64,000 nt of DNA from Opitutia bacterium ISCC 52 (GTDB lineage: Bacteria; Verrucomicrobiota; Verrucomicrobiia; Opitutales; UBA2995), in assembly GCA_014529675.2 (NCBI GenBank), contig CP076040.1, forward strand, positions 310,001-374,000. Direction: 5' to 3'. Shown here in pieces: positions 1-7,446 of this stretch (positions within the stretch are counted from its first letter, which is position 1; each line of letters begins with the position of its first letter). Both the position numbers and the translations under genes were made by a program. The notes under the pieces were generated by a model. That model was not told where the DNA came from, ran no database searches, and saw only the letters and a list, made by a program, of their open reading frames with translations.

Positions 1-2
1 TC

Positions 3-914
3 CTGACTAATAATTTCCTTTCCCGATATCGACTGGAGGCAAATGTCTTTGTGCTCGGTACCAAGTCAGATGATCCAAGGTTCAGTGATAGTCTTTCGCC
101 CAGCTTCGGTGGCAATGTCGTTATTCCGACTGACAACTTCGAAGTCGAGGGAGCCTTTCTGCAGATCGATGATGATTTCAACCCGGCCCTGGGGTTTGCT
201 CCTCGGCGCGGCATCCGGCGCTTCTTTACCAATGCGACCTATCAGCCTCAACCGCAGTCGATCCCCTGGTTGCGACGCTATTATCTGTCCTACGAAGGGG
301 AAGTCGTAACCGACCTGTCTGGTAATTTGCAGTCGGAGACCCATACCCTGACGCCGGCTGGGCTACTTTTTGAGAGTGCCGAGTATTTGGAGTTTAGTTT
401 GGAGCACTCGTCCGATGTGCCGAGCGAAGAGTTTGAAATATCAGAAGGCGTGGTCATTCCTGCGGACGACTATTCCTGGACACGCGGTGTAGTGGTACTC
501 GAAACGGCAACCAAGCGTTCCGTCAGCTTCACCCATGAACTGTCATTCGGGGACTTTTACGACGGGACTCGAGTTGAAAACTCCTCGGAGATTACCTGGG
601 CCCCATCCAAGCACTTTGCATCGATTGTCGGTCATACCAAACAAAGCGTCGAACTGCCCCAAGGTGACTTCGATATCAAGCTGGCCTCGCTTACGGCTCT
701 GATCAATTTTACCCCCGACTTCACCTGGTCGAATCTGGTTCAGTACGACAACATCTCCGACAGCATGGGCATCAACAGTCGCCTGATCTGGGAATACAAA
801 CCCGGCGCCAAAGTCTTTCTCGTACTCAACCAAAGTTATCTGGATGAAACGACCGGTTTCGTCCGCCAGCAATCTGATACCACCATAAAACTGAGCTCAA
901 TCTTTCGGTTTTAA
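3..914 (+). CDS. DUF5916-type outer-membrane protein, C-terminal part
   Basis: The reading frame is open from the left edge, so about 303 C-terminal residues are visible and the start lies outside the window. The sequence is a series of alternating polar and aromatic strands ending in Phe-Arg-Phe, as expected for the last strand of an outer-membrane beta barrel. The segment GFAPRRGIRRFF, followed by strands such as EYKPGAKVFLVLNQ, resembles the C-terminal DUF5916 domain that in full-length proteins follows a carbohydrate-binding (CBM9-like) domain. In that family the protein is thought to sit in the outer membrane and bind or import glycans. An in-frame GTG at 51 is not a credible start because homology-like sequence continues upstream of it. 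Family assignment is by recall of motifs only. Confidence 0.7.
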   Translation: MTNNFLSRYRLEANVFVLGTKSDDPRFSDSLSPSFGGNVVIPTDNFEVEGAFLQIDDDFNPALGFAPRRGIRRFFTNATYQPQPQSIPWLRRYYLSYEGEVVTDLSGNLQSETHTLTPAGLLFESAEYLEFSLEHSSDVPSEEFEISEGVVIPADDYSWTRGVVVLETATKRSVSFTHELSFGDFYDGTRVENSSEITWAPSKHFASIVGHTKQSVELPQGDFDIKLASLTALINFTPDFTWSNLVQYDNISDSMGINSRLIWEYKPGAKVFLVLNQSYLDETTGFVRQQSDTTIKLSSIFRF

Positions 915-1091
915 GGCAAAGAGTTTTATTCTCCCGTCATTCGTTCAGCATCCTGAGTCAAATTATTCGCCAGATTCCATTAAGAGGTAGCGTTTCTAGA
1001 TTCGGTCTAGACGACTTTGATTCCTGTTCAGAATTCATAGAGCCGTAAGGATATATCTGACTGCTTTATAAGCGTTTAAGGAGCGCCTGTT

Positions 1092-1418
1092 TTATAAATC
1101 TGAGTCCGAGTTGGCTTTGCTCTTTTGGTAGGCCTCTATCTTCATGTCGTTAGCGATGATCGCCATCAGGTCCTGATAGTATTTAATCCACGCGGCATGT
1201 TGGGGTGAGTCGGGTGCCAGGTCTGGGAGATTTAGTTTCTTACTGGCTTTTCGCAAAACCACTTTTAGGCGTTTCCCTTGGGAATACTGATCCAGCACGT
1301 AATCATCGCGAACCAGCTCCTCTTCCGTTCGGTTATCCAGTTGATAACGGAAGCTCAGCGTCTCCTGGTAGTACTTTTCAACGGCGGCTGTGAACTGTTC
1401 GTCTGAGTTTGGTTCCAT
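1092..1418 (-). CDS. small hypothetical protein (108 aa)
   Basis: A 108-residue protein that I do not recognise. It is rich in charged residues and Gln/Tyr, predicted mostly helical, with no signal peptide or membrane segment, so probably cytoplasmic. It starts at an ATG and ends 177 bp from the convergent end of the outer-membrane protein gene. The tRNA-Lys gene lies about 290 bp upstream. Its amino-acid composition is natural and no better overlapping frame exists. Other open frames at 1378-1669 have unnatural composition and are treated as shadows. Confidence 0.6.
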   Translation of the reverse strand: MEPNSDEQFTAAVEKYYQETLSFRYQLDNRTEEELVRDDYVLDQYSQGKRLKVVLRKASKKLNLPDLAPDSPQHAAWIKYYQDLMAIIANDMKIEAYQKSKANSDSDL

Positions 1419-1708
1419 GGAAACTTTTGTAAGCGATGGTGATTGAATTGAAGGAGCGCAGAGTGGCTATGGCACCGGTGGATTCCTTCATTTGGTATCC
1501 TGAGCGAAGCATACTTTTGGGTCCAGAGAGAAACGCTGCGCTCTGTCGGGACGAGGGAGTTGGTTCTGACCCTGGAAGATCCCTATCGCTCCGCATTGGA
1601 AAAGAGCCTCGGATCTGGTTGCTAAAGGTATTGGTAAAGGAGTCTAAATATCGGGCCAATAATGTTTGACATTATCGGAAATCCTTGGAGCTTTGTCCGC
1701 TCTTAAGT

Positions 1709-1784
<76 letters not shown>

Positions 1785-1786
1785 AG

Positions 1787-1862
1787 GCCGGTGTAGCTCA
1801 ATTGGTAGAGCAACTGATTTGTAATCAGTAGGTTGCGGGTTCAAGTCCCATCGCCGGCTCCA
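1787..1862 (+). tRNA. tRNA-Thr (anticodon UGU), island attachment site
   Basis: A 76-nt cloverleaf with encoded CCA: acceptor GCCGGUG/CGCCGGC, D stem GCUC/GAGC, anticodon stem ACUGA/UCAGU around loop UUUGUAA (anticodon UGU). The T stem GCGGG/CCCAU contains one C-A mismatch and one G-U pair. The discriminator base is U. Positions 1799-1862 recur without a mismatch at 8759-8822. A 17-nt part of the 3' end recurs at 11163-11179, and a decayed copy lies at about 15086-15145. Tyrosine recombinases commonly use tRNA 3' halves as attB sites, so this intact copy is taken as the island's left end. Confidence 0.93.
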
Positions 1863-1975
1863 TTTAAAACACTGTTTTAGAGGGAGTTGTGAATGTTAAG
1901 GCAATTTCCATTGTATTTCATTGTAGGCAGATTTAGCTTGTTTTCAGCCGTTTTAGGGGCAATATAAGGGCAGTA

Positions 1976-2035
1976 ATGCCAAGGACAACAAAGCTGAAGC
2001 CCGTAAAAGTGGGTGATGGGAAGTGGCGGCAGTTG
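1976..2035 (+). pseudogene. N-terminal remnant of a probable tyrosine integrase
   Basis: An ATG 113 bp after the tRNA-Thr gene opens a frame beginning MPRTTKLKPVKVGDGKWR. This resembles the first strand of tyrosine recombinases that sit directly downstream of a tRNA target. After about 19 codons the sequence turns into the GC-rich repeat copy at 2011-2091. The frame then runs through composition unlike an integrase to a stop near 2120. No recombinase catalytic segment (the R..HxxR..Y residues) occurs anywhere in the window. Inference: the integrase was deleted and the repeat lies at the junction. The match is short and rests on recall of N-terminal patterns. Confidence 0.45.
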
Positions 2036-2091
2036 ATGCATATACATTCTAGGGCGACCTCCCCCGCTACCCCCGCCCCCGTCGGCGACAG
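2011..2091 (+). repeat. dispersed 75-bp repeat, copy A (orphan)
   Basis: Diverged copy of the island repeat. It shares GGCAGTTGATG followed by an AT-rich stretch and then a CCCCCGC-rich tail with the copies at 7327-7402 and 8507-8582. The T-run part of the element is not conserved here. It overlaps the end of the integrase remnant. Unlike copies B, D, E and F it does not stand before a gene start. Confidence 0.55.
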
Positions 2092-2105
2092 GGCTGCTTC
2101 TTTTT

Positions 2106-2261
2106 TTATTTCGACCTACTGAAACTTGCCATCGCTGATCTGTAAAAAGCTGGCATGTCCATCGACTTGAGAACCGCTTTTAGTTCTGGCGAGGCAGTTC
2201 CAAAAATTTCTATCTTTGCAATTTCAAAGTATCCTAAAAACTCCCCGAAAAGGCCCTCTAG
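2106..2261 (-). pseudogene. C-terminal gene fragment, unknown family
   Basis: A minus-strand frame of about 50 codons bounded by stops, with no convincing start codon and natural-looking composition (helical, ending SFSRSK). The segment ELKAVLKSM is echoed by a second minus-strand segment ELMLVLKSL just after the second tRNA-Thr copy (about 8830-8870). The two island segments therefore seem to have begun with homologous sequence at this place. I do not recognise the family. It could be the tail of a lost gene or chance. Confidence 0.3.
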
Positions 2262-2350
2262 TTAACCTCCCTCTGAGACATTCTGGCTATTAGTGAAATA
2301 ATGCATGAAGGCAATTGACTGTTAGGAACAGATTTTGCCTTAATTCAAAC

Positions 2351-2902
2351 ATGACAGATATCAAAAGAAGGGCTTTTCTCAAAAATGGTGTCGCGGCAGC
2401 GGCTATGCTCCCTGTCGCAGGGTTTGCGCAAGCGGGTGACGGTAATGAAATCCAAGTCGCCAATACCTTTGATGAAACAAAAATCGACTGGAAACCACTA
2501 CCAGGTCCCGATGGAGAACCAACAGAGCATGTTTCCTTGTCTTTTTTGAACATCGACGAGAAAGCAAAAGTAATCGATATCTTGTTTAAATTTTCAGCCA
2601 ATGCAAAAATTCCTATGCATAAACATTCCTCAAATTACAGTACCTTCACTGTTCAGGGAGAACTTCACACTTATGATACCGATGGGAATTTGAAAAGCGT
2701 TCGTCCTGCAGGTGTATTTAAAGCGGGAACTCCAGGAGAGGCACATACTGAGGGTGGAGGCGATGAAGACGTAGTCGTATATTTTAGTTTAAGGCCGTAC
2801 ACATCGACCGACCCTATATATGAAATACTAGATGAAAACTTAGAAGTTGTTGCAGGCATGTGTTTTGACGATCTTAAGGAACTTTACGAAGCATATTCCT
2901 AA
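2351..2902 (+). CDS. Tat-exported cupin-domain protein
   Basis: A 183-residue protein. The ATG at 2351 is chosen over an upstream in-frame start at 2315 because it places a twin-arginine signal directly at the N terminus (KRRAFLK, residues 5-11, followed by an Ala-rich hydrophobic stretch ending near residue 28). The mature part is a single beta-barrel cupin with metal-ligand-like H90 and H92 (MHKHS), then GELHTYDTDG and a later His in GEAHTEGG. This resembles small cupins related to ChrR-type or acetylacetone-cleaving enzymes. It is predicted periplasmic and metal-binding, with unknown substrate. It is the first intact gene inside the tRNA-Thr island and has its own downstream terminator. 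Confidence 0.75.
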   Translation: MTDIKRRAFLKNGVAAAAMLPVAGFAQAGDGNEIQVANTFDETKIDWKPLPGPDGEPTEHVSLSFLNIDEKAKVIDILFKFSANAKIPMHKHSSNYSTFTVQGELHTYDTDGNLKSVRPAGVFKAGTPGEAHTEGGGDEDVVVYFSLRPYTSTDPIYEILDENLEVVAGMCFDDLKELYEAYS

Positions 2903-2918
2903 TAAAAATATTATTCAG

Positions 2919-2945
2919 CGTTAGGGCTAACGAAGATATTTTTTT
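2919..2945 (+). terminator. rho-independent terminator of the cupin gene
   Basis: A perfect 6-bp hairpin CGTTAG-GG-CTAACG begins 17 bp after the cupin stop codon and is followed, after a short spacer, by a run of seven T. The T-run and following CTG resemble the core of the island repeat in the same orientation, so this terminator may be a diverged repeat copy. Confidence 0.65.
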
Positions 2946-2987
2946 CTGCCTAGAGTAGATGGGTTTCCAAGGGCAATCACGGCGTTC

Positions 2988-3521
2988 ATGTGCTATAATG
3001 GTACCTTGATATTGGAAGCCACAGGGTTGAAGGAGAGTATCGCTGATGCGGTGCATGAGTACGCGAGCAAGAAGCAGGAGGAGGGCGTAAAGAGTCTTTC
3101 TAGGATGAATCCTGAGAAGGTTGGCCAGATCCTCTATTTGTTCTCCCTAGGCGTAAGTCAGAGCCAAATGGTAAAGCGACACAAAATATGCCACAAGACG
3201 ATCAAGAAAACCTTGATGGAGTACGCTGATCATTTGGGTAAATGGGCCGAGGTTGGAGCGAGGCTTTCCAAACAGCTTTTTCTCAATCTTCATTCATTGG
3301 AGGAAGATATTATTGAAGATGTCAGGGAGCGTATGGAGAGCGGTAAATTGAAGCCCAACTTCCGCGATGTCTATTACGTCTCAACAGCTAAGGAAAAATC
3401 TTGGCAGCAAGCTCACAGAATTGAGGAGCGGAGAGAGGAAACAAATTACACTAGGAATGTTGTTAGCCAAGAAGACTATGAAAAGGTCCTAGCTAAGGCT
3501 AAGGAGAGGATGAAAGCCTGA
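2988..3521 (+). CDS. helix-turn-helix-like island protein, paralogue 1
   Basis: A 177-residue basic, helical protein. Residues about 36-75 contain a Trp/Phe-poor helix-turn-helix-like stretch (ILYLFSLGVSQSQMVKRHK, then KTIKKTLMEYA). A conserved second half follows, with SLEEDI..DV..R..SGKLKPNFRD. The same architecture, with the motif order SLSR-NP-KVG, LGVSQS, T-IK-TL-EYA, is present in the minus-strand gene at 10511-10969. I do not recognise the family. Spaced HTH plus acidic helices would suit a DNA-binding regulator, excisionase or terminase-small-subunit-like protein. The frame stays open upstream of the ATG without a better start. Both copies lie near a tRNA-Thr attachment-like site. Confidence 0.65.
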   Translation: MCYNGTLILEATGLKESIADAVHEYASKKQEEGVKSLSRMNPEKVGQILYLFSLGVSQSQMVKRHKICHKTIKKTLMEYADHLGKWAEVGARLSKQLFLNLHSLEEDIIEDVRERMESGKLKPNFRDVYYVSTAKEKSWQQAHRIEERREETNYTRNVVSQEDYEKVLAKAKERMKA

Positions 3522-3651
3522 ACTTAGCCCCCAGATGTTAATCTAAAAAGGAAGAGACTGGGAAAGAGAACAGGAGTGCGAGTGCTAATAAGGGGAGGTG
3601 TTTCATTCTACTGAGGATTTACTAATTTTGAGATTCTTTGTGAAGCTTTTT

Positions 3652-4018
3652 TCAGAACACTCTGTGCGGGAAAATTTCAATGTCCATTGAGTAGTGTCTC
3701 GCCATCTTCCTTAGCCTTTCCAGGTGCTTCTTCATCACCTCTGTCTTTAAGGACCAGAACAATGCCAGCCTTCTTGCCTGTCTGCATAGCGTAATTAAGA
3801 CTCTGCCCAATGGCTTCCGCCCATTTGTCCGCAAAGTCCACCTCAATGGCGTGAGTGGCTGTAACAATGTCGCAGCGAGTTCTATCCTCAAGAACCACTT
3901 CCGTTTCCCCTCCAACTAAGTTGGCGTAGTATTGCTAGTAGTGGCTTTCAGGGTACAGGCGTTTCGCCTGTAGCAAAGAGCAGGTGGCTAACAACACCAA
4001 TAGAGCGAGGGTTTTCAT
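3652..4018 (-). pseudogene. secreted nuclease-like protein, broken by stop and frameshift
   Basis: Read on the minus strand from the ATG at 4018, the frame begins with a signal peptide (MKTLALLVLLATCSLLQA). It reaches an amber stop at 3937-3935 after about 27 codons, then continues in frame through VLEDRTRCDIVT, AIEVDFADKWAEAIGQ and GIVLVLKDRGDE. At about 3725-3735 the coding frame shifts, and HLERLRKMARHYSMDIEIF follows in another frame to the stop at 3652. The E-V-D...K-W-A-E-A-I-G-Q pattern is shared by a family of small secreted PD-(D/E)XK-like proteins of unknown role. Two independent lesions make this a pseudogene. It is the last gene of the minus-strand island run, 7 bp after the J-domain gene. 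Confidence 0.7.
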
Positions 4019-4025
4019 TGGTGGA

Positions 4026-4790
4026 TTAAGATTCACAAGAGCCTACAACTATAAGAAAAATGATAAATAGCAAAACTGATCCACCAAGCATCACCCAACT
4101 ATCAGTATCATACTCAGGTTCTCTCACACTGGCCTTTTCTTTCTCAGGGTCATAGGCTATATACTGGTATCCATCCCATCGCAATGGTAGAGAATGCTTT
4201 TCTATTAAGCGTTTTATAATTTCTATGGCACTGCTATCTCCTAAGATACTAACGGCCTTATTAAGTTCTCTTAAAACCTCTTTATTTTTCTTCTTAATCA
4301 GGAAATTGGCTAATTCGATAACACTTCTATTTTCCCCAAAATAGGTTTCCAAAAAAGCCTTTCTAAGACGCTGTTTTAATTCCTCAGCTTCCATAAATTT
4401 TTTGGATTCCAAGAGTGTTATTCTAAAGATAAATCCTAGCCGTGATGATAGTGAAGAAAGCTCCTCAGAATACTCCTTCACTTCGGGGTGATAGGACAGG
4501 GCAATTTCCCATTCATCCTTAAAAGGGTCATTAGACCCACCTTGAGATTCAGTGAAGAATGGATCTTCTTCAGGTAGTTCATCCTTTCTTGAAGCATCAT
4601 ACTCGGTTCGCTTCTCCTCATTTGATAATGTATCGTAGGCTTTGTTTATAGCAGCCATGCGATCATGAGAATCCTCTCCTTGATAGAGATCGGGATGATA
4701 AAGCTTAGAAAGAGCTTTGTATGCCGCTGTGATTACTGCTGGCTCTGCACTGGGCAAAACACCCAAAATTGAATAGTAGTCCTTACTCAT
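4026..4790 (-). CDS. membrane-anchored J-domain protein
   Basis: A 254-residue protein with an N-terminal J domain (residues 4-66) carrying the HPD triad at 32-34, which in this family stimulates DnaK ATPase. A charged middle region of unknown fold follows. One hydrophobic segment lies near the C terminus (about 232-250), just before the end ESCES-like tail, so it is probably tail-anchored with the J domain in the cytoplasm. It lacks the G/F region and zinc fingers of DnaJ, so it is a specialised co-chaperone rather than DnaJ itself. Its ATG lies 5 bp after the stop of the Sel1 gene, indicating cotranscription. Confidence 0.85.
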   Translation of the reverse strand: MSKDYYSILGVLPSAEPAVITAAYKALSKLYHPDLYQGEDSHDRMAAINKAYDTLSNEEKRTEYDASRKDELPEEDPFFTESQGGSNDPFKDEWEIALSYHPEVKEYSEELSSLSSRLGFIFRITLLESKKFMEAEELKQRLRKAFLETYFGENRSVIELANFLIKKKNKEVLRELNKAVSILGDSSAIEIIKRLIEKHSLPLRWDGYQYIAYDPEKEKASVREPEYDTDSWVMLGGSVLLFIIFLIVVGSCES

Positions 4791-4795
4791 TATGG

Positions 4796-5245
4796 CTAGT
4801 CGCCCATCAACTTCGGGTTGGCCTTAAGCATTTCCCGTGAGAGGTCTTGAGCTTTAGCAATTTGTTCTTTGGTCATTAATTCAGCCAAATCTGCTTTCAC
4901 TTCCTTGGCATCTTCATCCCCATTGGCAGCAGCAATGAGCCACCACTTAGCTGATTCCTTGAAATCTTTAGGAACTCCTTGCCCAACATAATACCAATAT
5001 CCAAGCTTGAACTGAGCCAGAGGATTCCCTTGTTCGGCTGATTTCATAAGCCATTTCAAAGCTTCCTTGTCGTCTTCAGGAACGCCTCTCCCGTACTCAT
5101 ACATAACACTAAGATTATACTGAGCATCAACATTCCCATTTTCAGCAGCTTCTTTCCATTCCGCAATTTGTTCGGGAGTGGGCGTGTCGCCCCAAACACA
5201 TGCGCCGAAGGCGAGAAGGAGAATAATTGTTAGGAGTGCTTTCAT
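4796..5245 (-). CDS. secreted Sel1-repeat protein
   Basis: A 149-residue protein with a signal peptide (residues 1-19, ending CVWG) and two clear Sel1-like (SLR) repeats at about 38-73 and 74-109, with the signatures A-YNLSVMYEYGRGVPED and A-FKLGYWYYVGQGVPKD, plus a degenerate third. SLR proteins act as adaptor scaffolds. The location is periplasmic or surface. It sits between a lipoprotein gene (63 bp upstream) and the J-domain gene (5 bp downstream). The pairing of Sel1 and J-domain genes suggests a protein-handling or stress role, but no direct evidence fixes it. Confidence 0.85.
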   Translation of the reverse strand: MKALLTIILLLAFGACVWGDTPTPEQIAEWKEAAENGNVDAQYNLSVMYEYGRGVPEDDKEALKWLMKSAEQGNPLAQFKLGYWYYVGQGVPKDFKESAKWWLIAAANGDEDAKEVKADLAELMTKEQIAKAQDLSREMLKANPKLMGD

Positions 5246-5308
5246 TGCTTAATATATAGCACCCATCCTTCAGCTTGTGAAGGAATAATGGGAGAGCGGT
5301 TAGGTTAA

Positions 5309-5875
5309 CTAGAAATTATTAGGGTCATCAATTTTAACCCATCTCAACCCATTTTCATTGACGTAATACGCTCCATCCATCGCTGCAATTCCCAGAGTAG
5401 TGCGACTTTCAAATTTGGATTCACCTGAAATATCTTCATCCATGAGCTTTTGGTTATTTTTATCTCTTAATATGATGCTCATATTTACTTTTCCCTCCGA
5501 TCTAGTGCGGTTCTGAATAACAGGGATTGCTGAGACACCCTGATCATTACCTGCTGAATGGACAACTACTTGAAGTACTAAATCAGAGTCGGGTCCGCTT
5601 AAAATACACCCTGCATTTTCTATTTTTGATTCAAAGAAATATTGGAAATATGGACGCATATTTTCATCGGCAAATCCTATGATCTGGCAGGAAATTGGTT
5701 GGCCAGCGTAAGGTGAAAAATCTAAATTTTTAGAAGCCTCAACTAGTGCAATTCTCACTACGTTTTGGGCAACTGCGCTGTAGCCTCCAGTTCCAGCTGT
5801 CTTTTGTGTAGTGCTGCAACCTAGAAAAAGGAGTGAAATCAGTCCAAAGGATATAACTAGAGCTTTTATTTTCAT
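5309..5875 (-). CDS. lipoprotein of unknown function
   Basis: A 188-residue protein with a type II signal peptide; the lipobox LFLG-C places the lipidated Cys at residue 20. The mature part is a mixed alpha/beta domain with no family I recognise. The pattern (Ala-rich helix after the lipobox, then strands and S-G-E-S-K-F-E-S) is loosely like small outer-membrane lipoproteins that bind periplasmic partners. It is preceded 27 bp upstream of its ATG by repeat copy F, so it may start its own transcript even though it lies in the codirectional minus-strand run. Confidence 0.7.
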   Translation of the reverse strand: MKIKALVISFGLISLLFLGCSTTQKTAGTGGYSAVAQNVVRIALVEASKNLDFSPYAGQPISCQIIGFADENMRPYFQYFFESKIENAGCILSGPDSDLVLQVVVHSAGNDQGVSAIPVIQNRTRSEGKVNMSIILRDKNNQKLMDEDISGESKFESRTTLGIAAMDGAYYVNENGLRWVKIDDPNNF

Positions 5876-5902
5876 CGCTGTAGTGTAGATAAAAACTAGA
5901 GC

Positions 5903-5960
5903 TTAGGAAGAACATTTTTTCGGAGGCTAGTTGATGCTCTCAACCCATCTTGTGATGGGA
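5903..5960 (-). repeat. dispersed repeat, copy F (leader of lipoprotein gene)
   Basis: In the sense of the downstream lipoprotein gene it reads ATCAACTAGCCTCCG, then AAAAAATGTTC, then CCTAA, ending 27 bp before the ATG at 5875. This matches the core of copies B and D (ATCAACTGCCCCCAG, AAAAAATTGTC). The distal half differs from the other copies and contains a perfect hairpin, CCCATC-TTGT-GATGGG, at 5944-5959. Confidence 0.55.
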
Positions 5961-5968
5961 GGGTGTCC

Positions 5969-6211
5969 CTAATCAGTAACTCCAGCGACACCATCCTGTT
6001 CCGAGTTGTACTCAAGCTCACAGGAAGTTTGCTCCTTATTTAGCCATGGAGACATGCTCATGGCCTTGTTCCTTGGAAGGGATCCTCTGGCCGCGTTCTT
6101 CCTAGCTTCTTCCTCATCATCTCCGACCCAGCGGACAAAATCATCCTCTGGATAGTGTTTCCAGATGGAGTCCTGTGGATTGAGTTTCTTTAGTGAGTAG
6201 ACTTTAGGCAT
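5969..6211 (-). CDS. small hypothetical protein (80 aa)
   Basis: An 80-residue acidic protein beginning MPKVYSLKKLNPQDSIWK. The layout (Y-S-L-K-x-L-x-P-x-D near the start, then EDDFVRW and a D-E-E-E-A-R-x-x-A-A motif) resembles small single-domain proteins found near mobile elements, whose function is unknown to me. Its start codon overlaps the end of the preceding membrane-protein gene by 8 bp, a sign of translational coupling. There is no signal peptide, so it is probably cytoplasmic. Confidence 0.55.
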   Translation of the reverse strand: MPKVYSLKKLNPQDSIWKHYPEDDFVRWVGDDEEEARKNAARGSLPRNKAMSMSPWLNKEQTSCELEYNSEQDGVAGVTD

Positions 6212-6713
6212 CTTTTGATTCTAGCCAGTTAGAGAAACGTATGGCCCATGGCTCTGGAGAAAAGTATTCGGAAGTGTGAAACCTATCAACCTCAGCATTC
6301 ATTCCAGCATTGGGTTTAGGTATACCTAGCCATCCCCACAAAGCCTTCCTGTTTGCAGCAAACGCCATGCTTTCCCTGAATGGACTTTCATCAATCAACC
6401 CATTTATGAACTGATAGTATACGTCTTCAAATCGTTGGTACCTTACCCTCTCAAACCAGAACAGTCTTTCTTTATCTAGGCCAGTGATTGCCTCAAAATC
6501 ACCTTCCATTAGAGCCATATGAACAGAAAGCACTGAATCTTCGGAGTATATCTGGCTGAATTCCTCAATCATCGCGTTACTGCGATCCTGCCTGATCTCA
6601 GACCGAGCGATGCTTGAAGTCTGCCGCATTTCAATAATCAGGAAAACGAGGCCAGCGAGTACAGCTACGTTTCCAAGTGCTGTGGTGATAGTAAGGATGG
6701 TGTTTGTTTTCAT
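6204..6713 (-). CDS. single-pass membrane protein, paralogue A
   Basis: A 169-residue protein with one N-terminal membrane segment (about 8-27, TTALGNVAVLAGLVFLII). A cytoplasmic helical domain with charged residues and the signature SEIRQDRSNAMI follows, then a Trp-rich C-terminal half (KALWGWLGIPKPN). It is clearly paralogous to the upstream gene at 6750-7298: both begin MKTNT, share AGLVFLI/VGLVFLI, EIRQ-R, and R-PLW-WL-IP-PN. Tandem duplication is inferred. The fold resembles small membrane proteins of unknown function common in marine bacteria. Confidence 0.7.
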   Translation of the reverse strand: MKTNTILTITTALGNVAVLAGLVFLIIEMRQTSSIARSEIRQDRSNAMIEEFSQIYSEDSVLSVHMALMEGDFEAITGLDKERLFWFERVRYQRFEDVYYQFINGLIDESPFRESMAFAANRKALWGWLGIPKPNAGMNAEVDRFHTSEYFSPEPWAIRFSNWLESKDA

Positions 6714-6749
6714 AATTACGCTAAACTGGGGAATTAAGAAGCTGTGAGA

Positions 6750-7298
6750 TTATTCAAACACAAAGGGTGAGCCTAAGCCTTTGGAGGGACTTATCTTGCC
6801 CTCACTCCATTTTTTGAAAAATATCGCAAAGTTGCTCTCCTTGAATTCTGAATCTTCCATGTAGCTCTTAATAGCCGCCCGAAATTTAGGGTTAGGATCT
6901 GGAATTCTTAACCATTTCCAAAGAGGCGTTCTGCTTGCAGCCATAGCTATGCTGAAACGGTATGCATTCTCATCAATTAATCCTTCCTGGTACTGAAAGA
7001 AAACGTCTTCAAGTCGGAAGCCCCTTGCTAGTTCATAGTGTCTTATCTGTCCCCATTCATTATTGGGTACAGAGTCAAAATCCGCATTATCTATCGCTCG
7101 GTGAAGAAGAGAGTTGAATTGCTCATCTCTGGCGTAAGCGGTGTATTCATTAATAATACTAAGAGTTCTTTCCTGTCTTATCTCGGATAGTGCGATGGCA
7201 GAATTCTGTTTAATTTCAAAGATAAGGAAGACCAGTCCGACTAGGACCCCGACATTGGCAGTTGCTGTACTTAAGGTGATGAAGGTGTTTGTTTTCAT
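6750..7298 (-). CDS. single-pass membrane protein, paralogue B
   Basis: A 182-residue protein. The ATG at 7298 is preferred to the in-frame ATG at 7313 because it aligns with the start of paralogue A (MKTNT) and gives the same 28-bp distance to repeat copy B that the other cargo genes have to theirs. The N-terminal membrane segment spans about residues 8-26. The cytoplasmic part has SEIRQERTLSII, FRLEDVFFQYQEGLIDE and PLWKWLRIPDPN. This is the first gene of the seven-gene minus-strand run and lies 36 bp before paralogue A. Function unknown. Confidence 0.7.
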   Translation of the reverse strand: MKTNTFITLSTATANVGVLVGLVFLIFEIKQNSAIALSEIRQERTLSIINEYTAYARDEQFNSLLHRAIDNADFDSVPNNEWGQIRHYELARGFRLEDVFFQYQEGLIDENAYRFSIAMAASRTPLWKWLRIPDPNPKFRAAIKSYMEDSEFKESNFAIFFKKWSEGKISPSKGLGSPFVFE

Positions 7299-7326
7299 AA
7301 TAAAACCAAACATGAAGAAGACCTGT

Positions 7327-7402
7327 TAGGGCGACAATTTTTTCTGGGGGCAGTTGATGTATATATATTGCGATGCTGCCGCCCCCCGCGACCCCGTCCC
7401 CG
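7327..7402 (-). repeat. dispersed repeat, copy B (leader of minus-strand gene run)
   Basis: Positions 7327-7396 are identical to 8507-8576 (copy D) over 70 bp. In the sense of the minus-strand genes it reads a GC-rich block, an ATATATATAC stretch, ATCAACTGCCCCCAG, AAAAAATTGTCG and CCCTAA, then 28 bp to the ATG at 7298. The TATATA could serve as a -10 region, but no good -35 is evident. The part GGGGGCAG...CTGCCgCCCCC can also fold. It lies between the minus run and the divergent VPDSG gene at 7447. Confidence 0.75.
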
Positions 7403-7446
7403 TTGGTCTGCTTCACATCGGCCAACGCATAATATTGTGTTACGAT

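Noticed and set aside
1378-1669. Overlapping frames on both strands upstream of the tRNAs
   Set aside because: Unnatural composition, mutual overlap and no motif.
7354-7446. N-terminal extension of the VPDSG protein
   Set aside because: It would translate repeat copy B and place the signal peptide in the middle of the protein; the ATG at 7447 is better.
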